Notes: generated from the letters alone by a model not told the origin. A stretch of 64,000 nucleotides of DNA from Cupriavidus basilensis (GCF_000832305.1 NZ_CP010536.1:1922001-1986000), one strand, 5' to 3'; positions 27,544 through 35,580 are shown, counted from the first letter of the stretch. A program made the numbers and translations.

Positions 27544-29109
27544 TCAATGCGCGGCCGCACCAGCGGCAGCATTGCCGCCCTTGGCCGGCTTGGTGAACCA
27601 GATCAGCGGAATGATCATGATGAAGATCACGCCCGAGATCCAGAAGATATCGTTCAACCCTAGCATGGCGGCTTGCGTGGTGAGGTTGCGTTCGAAAAAC
27701 GCCATCGCCTGGTCATGGCTGAAGCCGACCGTGGCTTGCAAGGCTTCCAGCGCGTGCACAAAGGCCGGGTTGTGTTGGCTGGCCTGCTCCGCGAGTTGCG
27801 AGTGATGCAGGACATTGCGGTCGTTCCAGGCCGTGCTGGCCAGCGACGTCCCTACCGCGCCGGTGAACACGCGCACAAAATTCGACAGGCCCGCGGCGGC
27901 CGGGATCTTGTCCGGCGACAGCCCCGACAGGATGATCGCGGTCAGTGGCACGAAGAACAGCGCGGTGGGGATGCCTTGCAACAACGTGGGCAACACCAGC
28001 GTCCAGGTGTCCACGGTGGTGGTGTAGCCCGAGCGCATGAAGAACACGGCGGCGAAGCCGGCAAAGGCCATGGTCGCCAGCACCCGCGCATCGGAGCGCG
28101 GCATGATCTTGCCCAGCGCCGGCGCCAGTATCACGGCGAAGATGCCCAGCGGAGCGGTCACCAGGCCGGCGTTCACGGCCGGGTAGCCAAGGTACTGCTG
28201 CATCCATTGCGGCAGCAGGACCAGATTGGCGAAGAATACGCCGTAGGCTACCGAGATCGCCACGGTGCCGCCCAGGAAGTTGCGCCCGGCGAACAGCCTG
28301 AGATCGACAATCGGATGTTCCTCGGTCAGCTCCCAGATCACGAAGAAGATAAAGCTGATCAACGCAACGACACCCAGGCCCACGATCAGCGACGAATGGA
28401 ACCAGTCGAGATCCTTGCCCTTGTCGAGCATGATCTGCAGCGCTGCCACCCAGGTGATGAGCGAAGCCAGGCCAACCTTGTCGATCGGCAGTGCGCGCTT
28501 CGGTGTTTCACGCGAGCGGTAGATGATCCAGGTGACGGCGGCAGCGAACAGGCCTACGGGAATGTTGATGTAGAAGATCCAGGACCAGGAGTAGCGGTCG
28601 GTCATCCAGCCGCCCAGCGCCGGGCCGGCAATCGGGCCCACGGTAGCCGTCATGGCCCACAGCGCCAGCGCCGTGGAACTGCGTTGCCTGGGATACGAGC
28701 CAAGCAGGATGGCCTGCGAGAGCGGAATCAGCGGGCCGGCCACGGCGCCTTGCAGCACGCGCGCGGCCAGCAGGATCGGCAGGGTGGGCGCAATGCCGCA
28801 CAGCCAGGATGACAGCACGAACAACAGGATGGCGCCGACGAACAGGCGGATTTGCCCGATGCGCTGGGTCAGCCAGCCTGTGAGCGGGATCGATACCGCG
28901 TTGGCGGCGGCGAACAGCGTGATGACCCACGTGCCTTCGTCCACCGACACACCGAGGTTGCCGGAGATGGTGGGAATGGCCACGTTGGCGATCGACGAGT
29001 CGAGCACGTTCATGAAGGTGGCGAGCGCTACCGCGAAGGTGGCTAGCACCAGCTTGCCGCCGGCAAGCGGCGGGGGCTGGAGCGGTTCGGCTGTGTTGGC
29101 GTTTTCCAT
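27544..29109 (-). CDS. DHA2-family MFS drug exporter (EmrB type)
   Basis: A 521-residue inner-membrane transporter with 14 predicted helices. The DHA2 signature is near the N-terminus (LDSSIANVAIPTISGNLG, residues about 36-53) and motif C-like sequence GPIAGPALGGWMTD follows in helix 5. EmrB exports drugs through EmrA and an outer-membrane channel. The adaptor (29220-30491) and the channel (30552-32048) lie upstream on the same strand, completing a tripartite pump. The Shine-Dalgarno sequence is weak. A MarR-type operator lies 67 bases upstream of its start, so it may also be transcribed from its own promoter. Confidence 0.92.
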   Translation of the reverse strand: MENANTAEPLQPPPLAGGKLVLATFAVALATFMNVLDSSIANVAIPTISGNLGVSVDEGTWVITLFAAANAVSIPLTGWLTQRIGQIRLFVGAILLFVLSSWLCGIAPTLPILLAARVLQGAVAGPLIPLSQAILLGSYPRQRSSTALALWAMTATVGPIAGPALGGWMTDRYSWSWIFYINIPVGLFAAAVTWIIYRSRETPKRALPIDKVGLASLITWVAALQIMLDKGKDLDWFHSSLIVGLGVVALISFIFFVIWELTEEHPIVDLRLFAGRNFLGGTVAISVAYGVFFANLVLLPQWMQQYLGYPAVNAGLVTAPLGIFAVILAPALGKIMPRSDARVLATMAFAGFAAVFFMRSGYTTTVDTWTLVLPTLLQGIPTALFFVPLTAIILSGLSPDKIPAAAGLSNFVRVFTGAVGTSLASTAWNDRNVLHHSQLAEQASQHNPAFVHALEALQATVGFSHDQAMAFFERNLTTQAAMLGLNDIFWISGVIFIMIIPLIWFTKPAKGGNAAAGAAAH

Positions 29110-29175
29110 GGTGAACTCGACGGGTCTCTGGCTGGTGCCGGCCGGCTTTCGCCGGATTTGATTGCTATTTAAAAA

Positions 29176-29189
29176 TCTGAGTTATCAGA
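29176..29189. promoter_or_regulatory. MarR-type operator 3 (before emrB-like gene)
   Basis: TCTGA-GTTA-TCAGA, a perfect 5-4-5 inverted repeat followed by TAAATGG. The same architecture occurs at 32051-32064 and 32565-32578. It lies between the adaptor stop and the transporter start. Confidence 0.7.
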
Positions 29190-29219
29190 TAAATGGCGAA
29201 GAAAAATCCTGGCGAGGCA

Positions 29220-30491
29220 TTACAGGGCAGCACCCTTGGCCGGTTTTTCCGCTGTCTTCGCAGCCACCGCGGCAATCGCGGTGGCCTGTGCGCCCTGGCT
29301 CGATGCGCCCGAAGTGCTGTTCAGCGCGATGATGCGAGCGATTTCAGCGTCGGCTTGCTCCCCATAGCCACGGTAGACATTGGTGCTGTAGGTGGTTTTC
29401 TTGACCGCGCCGAGTTGCGCGCCGCTGCGGTCCCTGGTGTCCACCTCGGCCTGCATCGACAAGCCGATCTGCAGCGGGTGGGCACGCAGCTCCGCGGGGT
29501 CAAGTTCGATGCGGGCGGGCAGGCGTTGCACCACCTTGATCCAGTTGCCGGTGGCGTTTTGCGCGGGCAGGGCCGAGAACGCGCTGCCGGTGCCGGCCGA
29601 GAAGCCCACCACGCGGCCGTGATAGCGCACGCTGCTGCCGTACACGTCCGCGCGCAGCTCGACTGGCTGGCCGATTCGTATGTGCTGGAGCTGCACTTCC
29701 TTGAAGTTGGCATCGACCCACACGCCATCCAGCGGGACGATGGCCATCATCGGCGCGCCCGGGGCTACGCGCTGGCCGACCTGCACCGAGCGGCGCGCCA
29801 CATAGCCCGTGACCGGCGCCGGCAGCGTGTTGCGCGCCAGGGCGAGGTGCGCGTCGCGCAGCTTGGCGGCGGCGGCCTGCACGGCAGGATGCTCGGCGAC
29901 CGTGGTGTGGTCGGTCATGGTGCGGTTGGACGCAAGTTGCTGGCGGGCGGCTTCGAGCGCGGCCTCGGCGGTCTTGACCGCGTCGCGGGCGTGGGCCACG
30001 TCTTCCGCGGACACGGCCCCGGTTTCCGTCACCTGGCTGCGGCGCTGGAAGTCGTCGCGGGCCTTGGCCAGGTCAGCCTGGCGCTGCAGGATCGCGGCCT
30101 GGTAGACGTTGTTGTTGACGTAGAGGGCGCTGACCTGGCGCACCGTTTGCGCGAGTTGTGCCTGGGCGTTGCCCAGCGCGACCTGCGCATCGGCCGGGTC
30201 GAGATTGACCACGGCTTCGCCGGCCTGGACGATCTGCGTGTCGTCGGCGTTGACGCTGATCACGGTGCCGCTGACCTGCGGCGTGAGCTGCACGAGGTTG
30301 CCGTTGACATAGGCGTCGTCGGTGTTTTCGTGGTGCACGGCGTAGGTGAAATAGTAGCCAGCGTAGCCGCCGGCGGCAATCAGGCCGGCCAGGCCCAGCG
30401 TGGCGAGCAGGCGCTTGCGGGTGGCCATCTTGCTGGCGGGGGCGGTGCTGCTGCTGTCGGCAGCGGATTCGGTCTGGGTAGCTTCGGTCAT
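29220..30491 (-). CDS. HlyD/EmrA-family membrane fusion protein
   Basis: A 423-residue periplasmic adaptor. One N-terminal transmembrane helix (LLATLGLAGLIAAGGYAGYY) is followed by the lipoyl half-motif NGNLVQLTPQVSGTVISVNA, a long alpha-hairpin coiled coil (about residues 110-215) and the second lipoyl/beta-barrel part (LPAPVTGYVARRSVQVGQRV). This is the EmrA layout linking an MFS pump to TolC-like channels. The ATG at 30491 is chosen because GAGGTG sits seven bases upstream; a GTG three codons earlier overlaps that site. Low-complexity Ser/Thr/Ala at the N-terminus is typical. Confidence 0.92.
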   Translation of the reverse strand: MTEATQTESAADSSSTAPASKMATRKRLLATLGLAGLIAAGGYAGYYFTYAVHHENTDDAYVNGNLVQLTPQVSGTVISVNADDTQIVQAGEAVVNLDPADAQVALGNAQAQLAQTVRQVSALYVNNNVYQAAILQRQADLAKARDDFQRRSQVTETGAVSAEDVAHARDAVKTAEAALEAARQQLASNRTMTDHTTVAEHPAVQAAAAKLRDAHLALARNTLPAPVTGYVARRSVQVGQRVAPGAPMMAIVPLDGVWVDANFKEVQLQHIRIGQPVELRADVYGSSVRYHGRVVGFSAGTGSAFSALPAQNATGNWIKVVQRLPARIELDPAELRAHPLQIGLSMQAEVDTRDRSGAQLGAVKKTTYSTNVYRGYGEQADAEIARIIALNSTSGASSQGAQATAIAAVAAKTAEKPAKGAAL

Positions 30492-30551
30492 TTTGATCAC
30501 CTCGGTGACGGTATCGGTGGCGGTATCGGTGGCGTTGGTGGCGTTGAGCGG

Positions 30552-32048
30552 TTATTGCGGCGATTGCGGCGATTGCGGCTGTTCGGGAGCGCCCGCCACG
30601 CCGGACGTATCCGTGTAGCCGCCGCCAAGAGACGCCGCCAGCGCGATCTGGCGGTCGCGGCGCGTCATGCGCAGCTGGGCCACGGCCTGGGTGCGGGCCA
30701 GCGCGCTGGTCTCGGCGTTCAGCACGGTGAGCTGGGTCGTCAGGCCCTGGCGATATTGCGCAAGGGCCAGGTCGCGGGCGCGGCGGCTGTTTTGCTCGGC
30801 GCGCAGTGCATCGACCAGTTGCGCATCGATCGTGCGGATCTGGGCCAGTTGCGTTGCCACGTCGGTCAGGGCGCCGATCAGCGTCTGGTTGTAGTTCGCC
30901 ACCGCCATGTCGAATTCCGCGTAGCGGCCCTTTAGCTGCGCGCGCAGCGCGCCGGCATCGAAGATCGGCAGGTGGATGGCCGGGCCGGCGCTGGCGGTGC
31001 GGCTGGCGGCGGTGAGAAAGCGGCCAAAGCCGAAGGCATCCAGGCCAATCGTGGCGCTCAGGTTGATGTCGGGGTAGAAGCCGGCCTTGGCCCCCTTGAT
31101 GTCGTGGGTGCTGGCATCCACGCGCCACCGCGCGGCAACGATGTCGGGGCGGCGCGAGACCAGGTCGGCCGGGAGGTTGTCCGGCAGGCGCACCGTATCG
31201 CCGGGGCTGAGCGTGGGCCGCGCGAGGGCCAGAGCGCGGTCCGGGCCGCGGCCGAGCAGGGCGCCCAGCTGGTAGCGGGCATTGAGGATGGCGCCGTTGA
31301 GCGCCGTGACTGTGGCGTTGCTGGCGTCGAGGTTGGCGTCGGCGGTGCGCTGTTCCACTTCGGTGTCCAGGCCGGAGGCGGCGCGGGCGTGGGTGATGCG
31401 GGCCAGCGCGCCGCGCTGCCTGACTTCGTTCTGGGCGATGTCGAGCAGGGCGTACAGGCGGGCCAGTTCGTTATAGGCGCGGGCCACGGCCGAGCTGACG
31501 GACAGGCGCACCTGTTCCGATTCGGCCTCGGCAGCGCGGCGGGCCGAGACCGATGAGGCCAGCGCCTCGCGGTTCTTGCCCCACAGGTCGAGTTCATACG
31601 TGGCGCTGATCACGCCACGGTTTTCGGTCTGCCAGGAACCCGCGACGGGCGGAGGCACCATGGCCGTGGCCGAGTACTGCTGGCGGGTCAAGGCGTAACC
31701 GGCATCCACACGCGGCAAGGTGTTGGCATTGGCGCCTTCGCTGTAGGCCGCGGCGGCGGCCAGGCGAGCCTTGGCCATGTCGATCGACGGGCTGCCTTCG
31801 AGCGCCTCGGCAATCAGCGCGCGCAGCTGCGCGTCGCCGAACTGGGCGGCCCAGTCCGCCGCGGGCCAGCGGCCTTGCTCGGCGGGCAGGCTGGCGGTCG
31901 CCTCCAGCGTGGTGGGGTCGGTGATGTGCTTGTCGCTGGAGATGCCCGCGTAGCTGGCGCAGCCGGCCAGCCAGGCGCTGAGCAGCAGGGGCAGGACCTT
32001 GGCGGAGCGCAGGGCGCGGCCGGTCGCTCGAGAAATCTGCGTTTTCAT
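30552..32048 (-). CDS. NodT/OprM-type outer-membrane efflux lipoprotein
   Basis: A 498-residue TolC-family channel. The signal peptide ends in a lipobox (LSAWLAGC), so the mature protein is lipidated. Two TolC-type repeats follow, with LDLWGKNREALASS and the later LFQL-type helices around ALRAEQNSRRARDLALAQYR. The C-terminus ends in a Gln/Ser/Pro run coded by a 9-base repeat. It completes the EmrAB-like pump. The start codon lies only three bases from a MarR-type operator, so repressor binding would block the promoter or early transcript region. Length is normal for NodT proteins. Confidence 0.92.
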   Translation of the reverse strand: MKTQISRATGRALRSAKVLPLLLSAWLAGCASYAGISSDKHITDPTTLEATASLPAEQGRWPAADWAAQFGDAQLRALIAEALEGSPSIDMAKARLAAAAAYSEGANANTLPRVDAGYALTRQQYSATAMVPPPVAGSWQTENRGVISATYELDLWGKNREALASSVSARRAAEAESEQVRLSVSSAVARAYNELARLYALLDIAQNEVRQRGALARITHARAASGLDTEVEQRTADANLDASNATVTALNGAILNARYQLGALLGRGPDRALALARPTLSPGDTVRLPDNLPADLVSRRPDIVAARWRVDASTHDIKGAKAGFYPDINLSATIGLDAFGFGRFLTAASRTASAGPAIHLPIFDAGALRAQLKGRYAEFDMAVANYNQTLIGALTDVATQLAQIRTIDAQLVDALRAEQNSRRARDLALAQYRQGLTTQLTVLNAETSALARTQAVAQLRMTRRDRQIALAASLGGGYTDTSGVAGAPEQPQSPQSPQ

Positions 32049-32050
32049 TT

Positions 32051-32064
32051 TCTGATTTGTCAGA
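32051..32064. promoter_or_regulatory. MarR-type operator 2 (before nodT-like gene)
   Basis: TCTGA-TTTG-TCAGA, a perfect 5-4-5 inverted repeat followed by TAAATGG, immediately upstream of the ATG at 32048. In the transcript it could also fold close to the start codon. Confidence 0.72.
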
Positions 32065-32089
32065 TAAATGGTTAAAAAATAAGGCGCGC

Positions 32090-32527
32090 TCAGGCGGCGG
32101 AGAATTTGTCGAGCAGGCGCAACAATTCGTTGAACTCGCTCTTGCTGAAATTCTTGAGGCGCGCATTGAGCACCTCGGGGGCGATCTCCGGGATCTGGTC
32201 GGCAACGCTGTGGCCCTTGGCGGTGAGTTCCAGGTTCACCACGCGGCGGTCATCCACGCTGCGCGAGCGGGTCAGGAGGCCCTTGTGCTCCAGCTTGTCG
32301 AGGATGCGGGTCATCAGGCCGGTGTCGATCACCAGCAGCTTGCTCAGCTCGAACGGGGTCGTGGCCGTGCCGTGCGACAGCGACAGCAGGATGCCCATCT
32401 GCTGGGCGGTGATATCCAGGTCCTTCAGGGCCGCGTCCATCTCCATCAGCACGAGATTGCGGGCCTTGTTGAGATAAAAACCGACGCTCTCCGTCAGGTT
32501 GAAAGTCCCTTTCGTGTAGTGCTTCAT
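32090..32527 (-). CDS. MarR-family regulator of the efflux operon
   Basis: A 145-residue winged-helix repressor. The start MKHYTKGTF is supported by AGGAGGT at ideal spacing. The recognition helix region SKLLVIDTGLMTRILDKLEHKGL and the wing SVDDRRVVNLELTAKG are typical of MarR. It leads the leftward order regulator, channel, adaptor, transporter. Three matching operators precede the regulator, channel and transporter genes, which supports autoregulation and local repression, probably relieved by phenolic or other aromatic ligands as in EmrR. The ligand is not deducible. Confidence 0.92.
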   Translation of the reverse strand: MKHYTKGTFNLTESVGFYLNKARNLVLMEMDAALKDLDITAQQMGILLSLSHGTATTPFELSKLLVIDTGLMTRILDKLEHKGLLTRSRSVDDRRVVNLELTAKGHSVADQIPEIAPEVLNARLKNFSKSEFNELLRLLDKFSAA

Positions 32528-32564
32528 GGCTACCTCCTGTCTTCCGTCTGCTGGCTGGATAGTA

Positions 32565-32578
32565 TTTGATAAGTCAGA
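32565..32578. promoter_or_regulatory. MarR-type operator 1 (before marR-like gene)
   Basis: TTTGA-TAAG-TCAGA followed by TAAATT, the same 5-4-5 dyad with one mismatch in the left arm. It lies 38 bases upstream of the MarR start. Confidence 0.65.
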
Positions 32579-32666
32579 TAAATTCAAGGTCAGAATCTAC
32601 ATTCTTTAGCGCGTGCGCAAAGGGCGGTCAACAGGTCCCGAATGTGCCGCTTGCCGGCGTGGATGG

Positions 32667-32957
32667 CTACGCGTTCACCCCGCGGCTGGCGAAATACCGG
32701 GCCGGAGAATCGCCAAAGGCACGGCGGAACATGGCGATGAAGTTGCTTGGCGTGGCGTAGCCCAGCGCCGGCGCAACTTCGCCCACGGCCTCGCCGCGAG
32801 CTAGCCGCTCCAGCGCCAGCCTGGCGTCGCAGCGCGGGACAGAGGTGTTGCTGGGCGCCAGCGGCCGCAAGCGTAGCGGGTCCTGGCCGGCTAGGCGTGG
32901 AGATCGGGGAAGGGGGCGACGTGACCTTGCGCACACAGACATACCCAGCGCGGCCAA
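32667..32957 (-). pseudogene. AraC-family regulator remnant (C-terminal HTH only)
   Basis: The last 50 or so codons read RLALERLARGEAVGEVAPAL, then GYATPSNFIAMFRRAFGDSP and ARYFASRG, a good match to the second helix-turn-helix of AraC regulators. The preceding codons are Arg/Pro-rich and do not resemble an AraC domain, so the N-terminal effector domain and first HTH are lost. No ribosome site was found. The rest of 32528-33076 shows nothing else recognisable. Confidence 0.6.
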
Positions 32958-33076
32958 GCGAAGGGGCCGCGCGCGGTTGCCGCTGCAAAGATCCGAACCC
33001 GGGGCGCTATTGCCCGGGAGTCAGCATGGCCACGCGGCGGCGCGGCACATGGGTGGCCGCGCCTTTTGGCTGCACA

Positions 33077-33400
33077 CTACTTCGATTTCGCGCCGTCCGT
33101 GTACGGGTCGGCCTTGCCGGCCTTGGCGCCATCCGTATAAGGATCGGCCTTGCCGGCCTTGGCCCCGTCCGTGTAGGGATCGGGCTTGCCTTGCGCGGCA
33201 TTCAGGTCCATTTGCGTGGATTGCTTCGCGCCATCCGTGTACGGATCGAACTTGCCGGTTTTCGCCCCATCCGTATAGGGATCGGCCTTGCCGGCCTTGG
33301 CCCCGTCGGTGTATGGGTCGAACTTCTTCTGCTGGCCATAGCTCAAGCCTGAAGCCGTTGCGGCGGCGACAAGTAACGTCAACGTGAGTACTCTGCGCAT
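33077..33400 (-). CDS. Secreted DPYTDGAK-repeat protein
   Basis: A 107-residue protein. A signal peptide (MRRVLTLTLLVAAATASG, cleavage near SYGQ) is followed almost entirely by six copies of DPYTDGAK separated by AGK/TGK-type linkers, with one longer spacer (QSTQMDLNAAQGK) after the third copy. The ATG is preceded by GGAG at good spacing. The repeat unit is about 12 residues and rich in Asp, Thr and Lys, suggesting an extended acidic/basic periplasmic chain, perhaps binding metal or polysaccharide; no function is known to me. A longer homologue of the same repeat type is encoded divergently at 34074. There is no cysteine and no membrane segment. Confidence 0.8.
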   Translation of the reverse strand: MRRVLTLTLLVAAATASGLSYGQQKKFDPYTDGAKAGKADPYTDGAKTGKFDPYTDGAKQSTQMDLNAAQGKPDPYTDGAKAGKADPYTDGAKAGKADPYTDGAKSK

Positions 33401-33841
33401 CTCTTGCTCCGGTGGTAAGGAGGTGGTCGCCTGTGGTTCAGCGAGGGTGCGCCCGGTCACAGGCCGGCCGGAATAGCTGGCATCTGCGCCACGCCAGGCA
33501 AGCTGGGGCGGCAACCTCGGTGGGCCAGCGGGGCACGCAAGTGAAGGCTGGCCGGGGTGCATGCGTGCTCGCCCCCGTCTGCCTATGCTGCGTCCCGCAC
33601 AGTTCATCCTAGGAGTGAATCCGGGGAGGCCGTAGTAAAACGTTGTAAATCCTTGTTGCGCTCTTTTCCTTTCGGCCGCGCCCTGTCCCGGAGCGTGAAC
33701 GGTGTGCAGCGGCCGGTGCATTCCCCCCGATTTTCCTGGTTTTCCCCGGCTTTTCTTCGCGCTTTCTTCGCGCGTCTTGCCACGTCTCATGTGCGCTTCG
33801 CGCGGTATCTTGAGCTTCTGGCATCCGATCTGAAAAACCCC

Positions 33842-33870
33842 TTGACTATCTATCTACCAGTAGATAATAT
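33842..33870 (+). promoter_or_regulatory. Promoter P1 with palindromic operator
   Basis: TTGACT (33842-33847), 17-base spacer and TAATAT (33865-33870), a near-consensus sigma-70 promoter. The perfect dyad TATCTAC-CA-GTAGATA (33851-33866) fills the spacer, an ideal position for a repressor. Related dyads occur at 33975-33990 and 34869-34882. Confidence 0.8.
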
Positions 33871-33877
33871 TCAGCAC

Positions 33878-33913
33878 ATGGAAGCCGCTGCTCCGCCCCA
33901 GCAAGAAAGCTGA
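33878..33913 (+). CDS. Possible 11-codon leader peptide
   Basis: ATG at 33878 opens an 11-codon frame (MEAAAPPQQES) ending in TGA, lying between P1 and a terminator. The ATG is only about eight bases past the -10 box, so it would be near the transcript start and possibly leaderless. Translation is uncertain. Confidence 0.2.
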   Translation: MEAAAPPQQES

Positions 33914-33941
33914 AGCAGGAAAGAGGATCCAGCGCAGCACC

Positions 33942-33962
33942 CGGGGACTCCCCGTTTTTTTT
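33942..33962 (+). terminator. Intrinsic terminator between two promoters
   Basis: CGGGG-ACT-CCCCG stem followed by eight T residues. It lies 72 bases after the P1 -10 box and before a second promoter/operator, so transcripts from P1 should be short unless the terminator is overcome. Confidence 0.8.
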
Positions 33963-33990
33963 GGCTAGCTTATCTATCTACTGGTAGATA
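33961..33990 (+). promoter_or_regulatory. Promoter P2 with palindromic operator
   Basis: TTGGCT (33961-33966), 18-base spacer and TAGATA (33985-33990). The dyad TATCTAC-TG-GTAGATA occupies 33975-33990 and overlaps the -10. The same hexamers and spacing recur before the TetR gene. It should drive the repeat-protein gene at 34074. Confidence 0.65.
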
Positions 33991-34073
33991 ACGACGAGAA
34001 AAGCAAAGGGTTCCAAAGCGTACCGATTCGATTCCGCCCAAGCGCGGATCCTCAAATGCAAATGGAGAACATC

Positions 34074-34586
34074 ATGACCTCGAACCTCTTCGCCAAGACC
34101 CTGATCACCGCCGCCGCCCTTGCCGCCGCGTTCGTTGCCGGTACCGCCCAGGCTTCGGGCCCGAAGGACAGCACGTTCTCGGGTGACAAGTACGGCTACG
34201 TGTTCCGCACCACTACGCCCGACGCCTTTACCGACGGCGCGCGCAGCGGCAAGTTCGACCCGTTCACCGAAGGGGCTCGCGTTGGCAAGGCCGACCCGTA
34301 CACGGACGGTGCCCGCATCGTAGCCGGCCTGGACCGCACTGGTGTGTCGGCCAGCCCGGCCCGCAGCGTTGACGCTTATACCGACGGCGCCCGCAGCGGC
34401 AAGTTCGACCCGTACACCGAAGGCGCACGCGTTGGCAAGGCTGACCCGTACACCGATGGTGCCCGCATCGTAGCCGGCCTGGATCGCAGCGGCGTCTCCG
34501 CTAGCCCGGCGCGCAGCGTAGACGCCTACACCGATGGCGCGCGTGGCGGCAAGTTCGACGTGTTCAGCGAAGGCGCCAATGCCTGA
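34074..34586 (+). CDS. Secreted DPYTDGAR-repeat protein
   Basis: A 170-residue protein. The ATG at 34074 follows GGAGAACATC. A clear signal peptide (LITAAALAAAFVAGTAQA, cleavage before SGPK) leads to a mature chain with eight copies of D-x-[YF]-[TS]-[DE]-GA[RN]. Three copies plus a linker (IVAGLDRTGVSASPARSV) form a larger unit of about 50 residues that is present twice. No cysteine or membrane segment. Related to the divergent 107-residue protein but with Arg in place of Lys. Two palindromic operators upstream, matching one before the adjacent TetR gene, indicate repressor control. No known function. Confidence 0.82.
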   Translation: MTSNLFAKTLITAAALAAAFVAGTAQASGPKDSTFSGDKYGYVFRTTTPDAFTDGARSGKFDPFTEGARVGKADPYTDGARIVAGLDRTGVSASPARSVDAYTDGARSGKFDPYTEGARVGKADPYTDGARIVAGLDRSGVSASPARSVDAYTDGARGGKFDVFSEGANA

Positions 34587-34675
34587 GCGCGGCAAAGGCA
34601 TCCCGGCGATCGCCGCCTGGATGCCCGATAGCGGTTGGGAAACAGAGTGAGCGTGAAATAGAGTGGGGGTGCATC

Positions 34676-34777
34676 ATGAATTTACGGGACAGCTTCCTGA
34701 TCCTGGCCGGCTGGGTGGTTCTCTGCGTCGCCAGTGGCTCTGCCATCACCGTGGTGGCGCAAGTGCTCCCGGCTTGA
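34676..34777 (+). CDS. Small hydrophobic protein, 33 residues
   Basis: ATG at 34676 follows GTGGGGGTGCATC and opens a 33-codon frame: a short charged N-terminus MNLRDS, then one continuous hydrophobic segment (FLILAGWVVLCVASGSAITV) and a stop after LPA. That is the shape of a single-pass small membrane protein. It lies between the repeat-protein gene and the TetR gene and could be cotranscribed with the former. No homology support. Confidence 0.4.
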   Translation: MNLRDSFLILAGWVVLCVASGSAITVVAQVLPA

Positions 34778-34857
34778 GCCGGCATGGGGTGCTGATAAGC
34801 GCAATGAAGGCGTAACTTAGGGCCAACTAAGCTGCCTTGTTGCGACCGCACACGAAA

Positions 34858-34887
34858 TTGGCTTGAGGATCTATCGATAGATAGATA
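34858..34887 (+). promoter_or_regulatory. Promoter P3 with palindromic operator before tetR-like gene
   Basis: TTGGCT (34858-34863), 18-base spacer, TAGATA (34882-34887): the same hexamers and spacing as P2. The perfect palindrome ATCTATCGATAGAT (34869-34882) lies in the spacer. The arrangement suggests autoregulation by the TetR protein. Confidence 0.65.
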
Positions 34888-34897
34888 AGATCACGCT

Positions 34898-35464
34898 ATG
34901 AAAACGCAATCCGTACGCGAACAACTGCTCGAACACACGCTGGTGCTTATCCGCCGGCGCGGTTTCAATGGTTTCAGCTATCGCGACCTGGCCGAGCTGG
35001 TCGGCGTGAAGACCTCGAGCATCCATTATTACTTCCCCGCCAAGGACGACCTGGTGCTGGAGGCGGTGAAGGAATACAGCGCCCGCATCGCCGAGCGGCT
35101 GCGCAGCGTGGATTCCTCGCTTTCCCCTGCCGCGCAGGCCGAGGGCTACCTCAACTTCCTGCGTACCGCGGCCTGCGGCGACCAGATCTGTCTCGCGGGC
35201 ATGTTGTCCACCGAGACGCTGTGCCTGCCGGAGTCGGTCCACGCCGAACTCAAGGCGTTCTACCGCATGAACGAGAACTGGCTGATGGGGCTGATCGAGC
35301 GCGCGCAGAAGGATTACGGCAAGGTCTACCCGGTGACGGCTCGCGCGCTGGCGCAGGTGATCTACGGCGCGCTGCAGAACGGCTTGATCGTTGCGCGGCT
35401 GTTTGGGGCGCCTGAGCGGCTGGAGTCCGCCGCGGACCTGCTGATGGCTTCGGTATCCGAGTAG
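34898..35464 (+). CDS. TetR-family transcriptional regulator
   Basis: A 188-residue regulator. The N-terminal helix-turn-helix (RRGFNGFSYRDLAELVGVKT, then SSIHYYFPAKDDLVLEAV) is typical TetR. The ligand domain holds two cysteines in AACGDQICLAGMLS, a pattern seen in redox- or electrophile-responsive TetR proteins and therefore a candidate sensing site. The start codon lies 15 bases after a perfect palindrome that resembles the operators in front of the repeat-protein gene at 34074. It is the obvious candidate regulator of the DPYTDGA-repeat proteins. Confidence 0.9.
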   Translation: MKTQSVREQLLEHTLVLIRRRGFNGFSYRDLAELVGVKTSSIHYYFPAKDDLVLEAVKEYSARIAERLRSVDSSLSPAAQAEGYLNFLRTAACGDQICLAGMLSTETLCLPESVHAELKAFYRMNENWLMGLIERAQKDYGKVYPVTARALAQVIYGALQNGLIVARLFGAPERLESAADLLMASVSE

Positions 35465-35487
35465 TACGTATTGCTGACAAGCCTGAA

Positions 35488-35580
35488 GCAATAGCCGAAG
35501 GCGCTGAACAGGCCAAAGCCGCGCGCCATGACGAAGGCTGTCGCTCCCTACTCCCCTCAGGGGGAGAGCGGAGTAGGGCA
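35488..35580. repeat. Dispersed intergenic repeat, copy 2
   Basis: Second copy of the element at 12219-12312. The core 35511-35568 shares GGCCAAAGCC, GCCATGACGA and the foldable CTCCCCTCAGGGGGAGAG with copy 1, with a one-base indel and a few substitutions. It lies just after the TetR stop. Confidence 0.75.

Noticed and set aside
33401..33790. Longer form of the 107-residue repeat protein starting near 33790
   Set aside because: The upstream part is low-complexity and lacks a signal peptide, whereas the ATG at 33400 has a ribosome site and a signal peptide.
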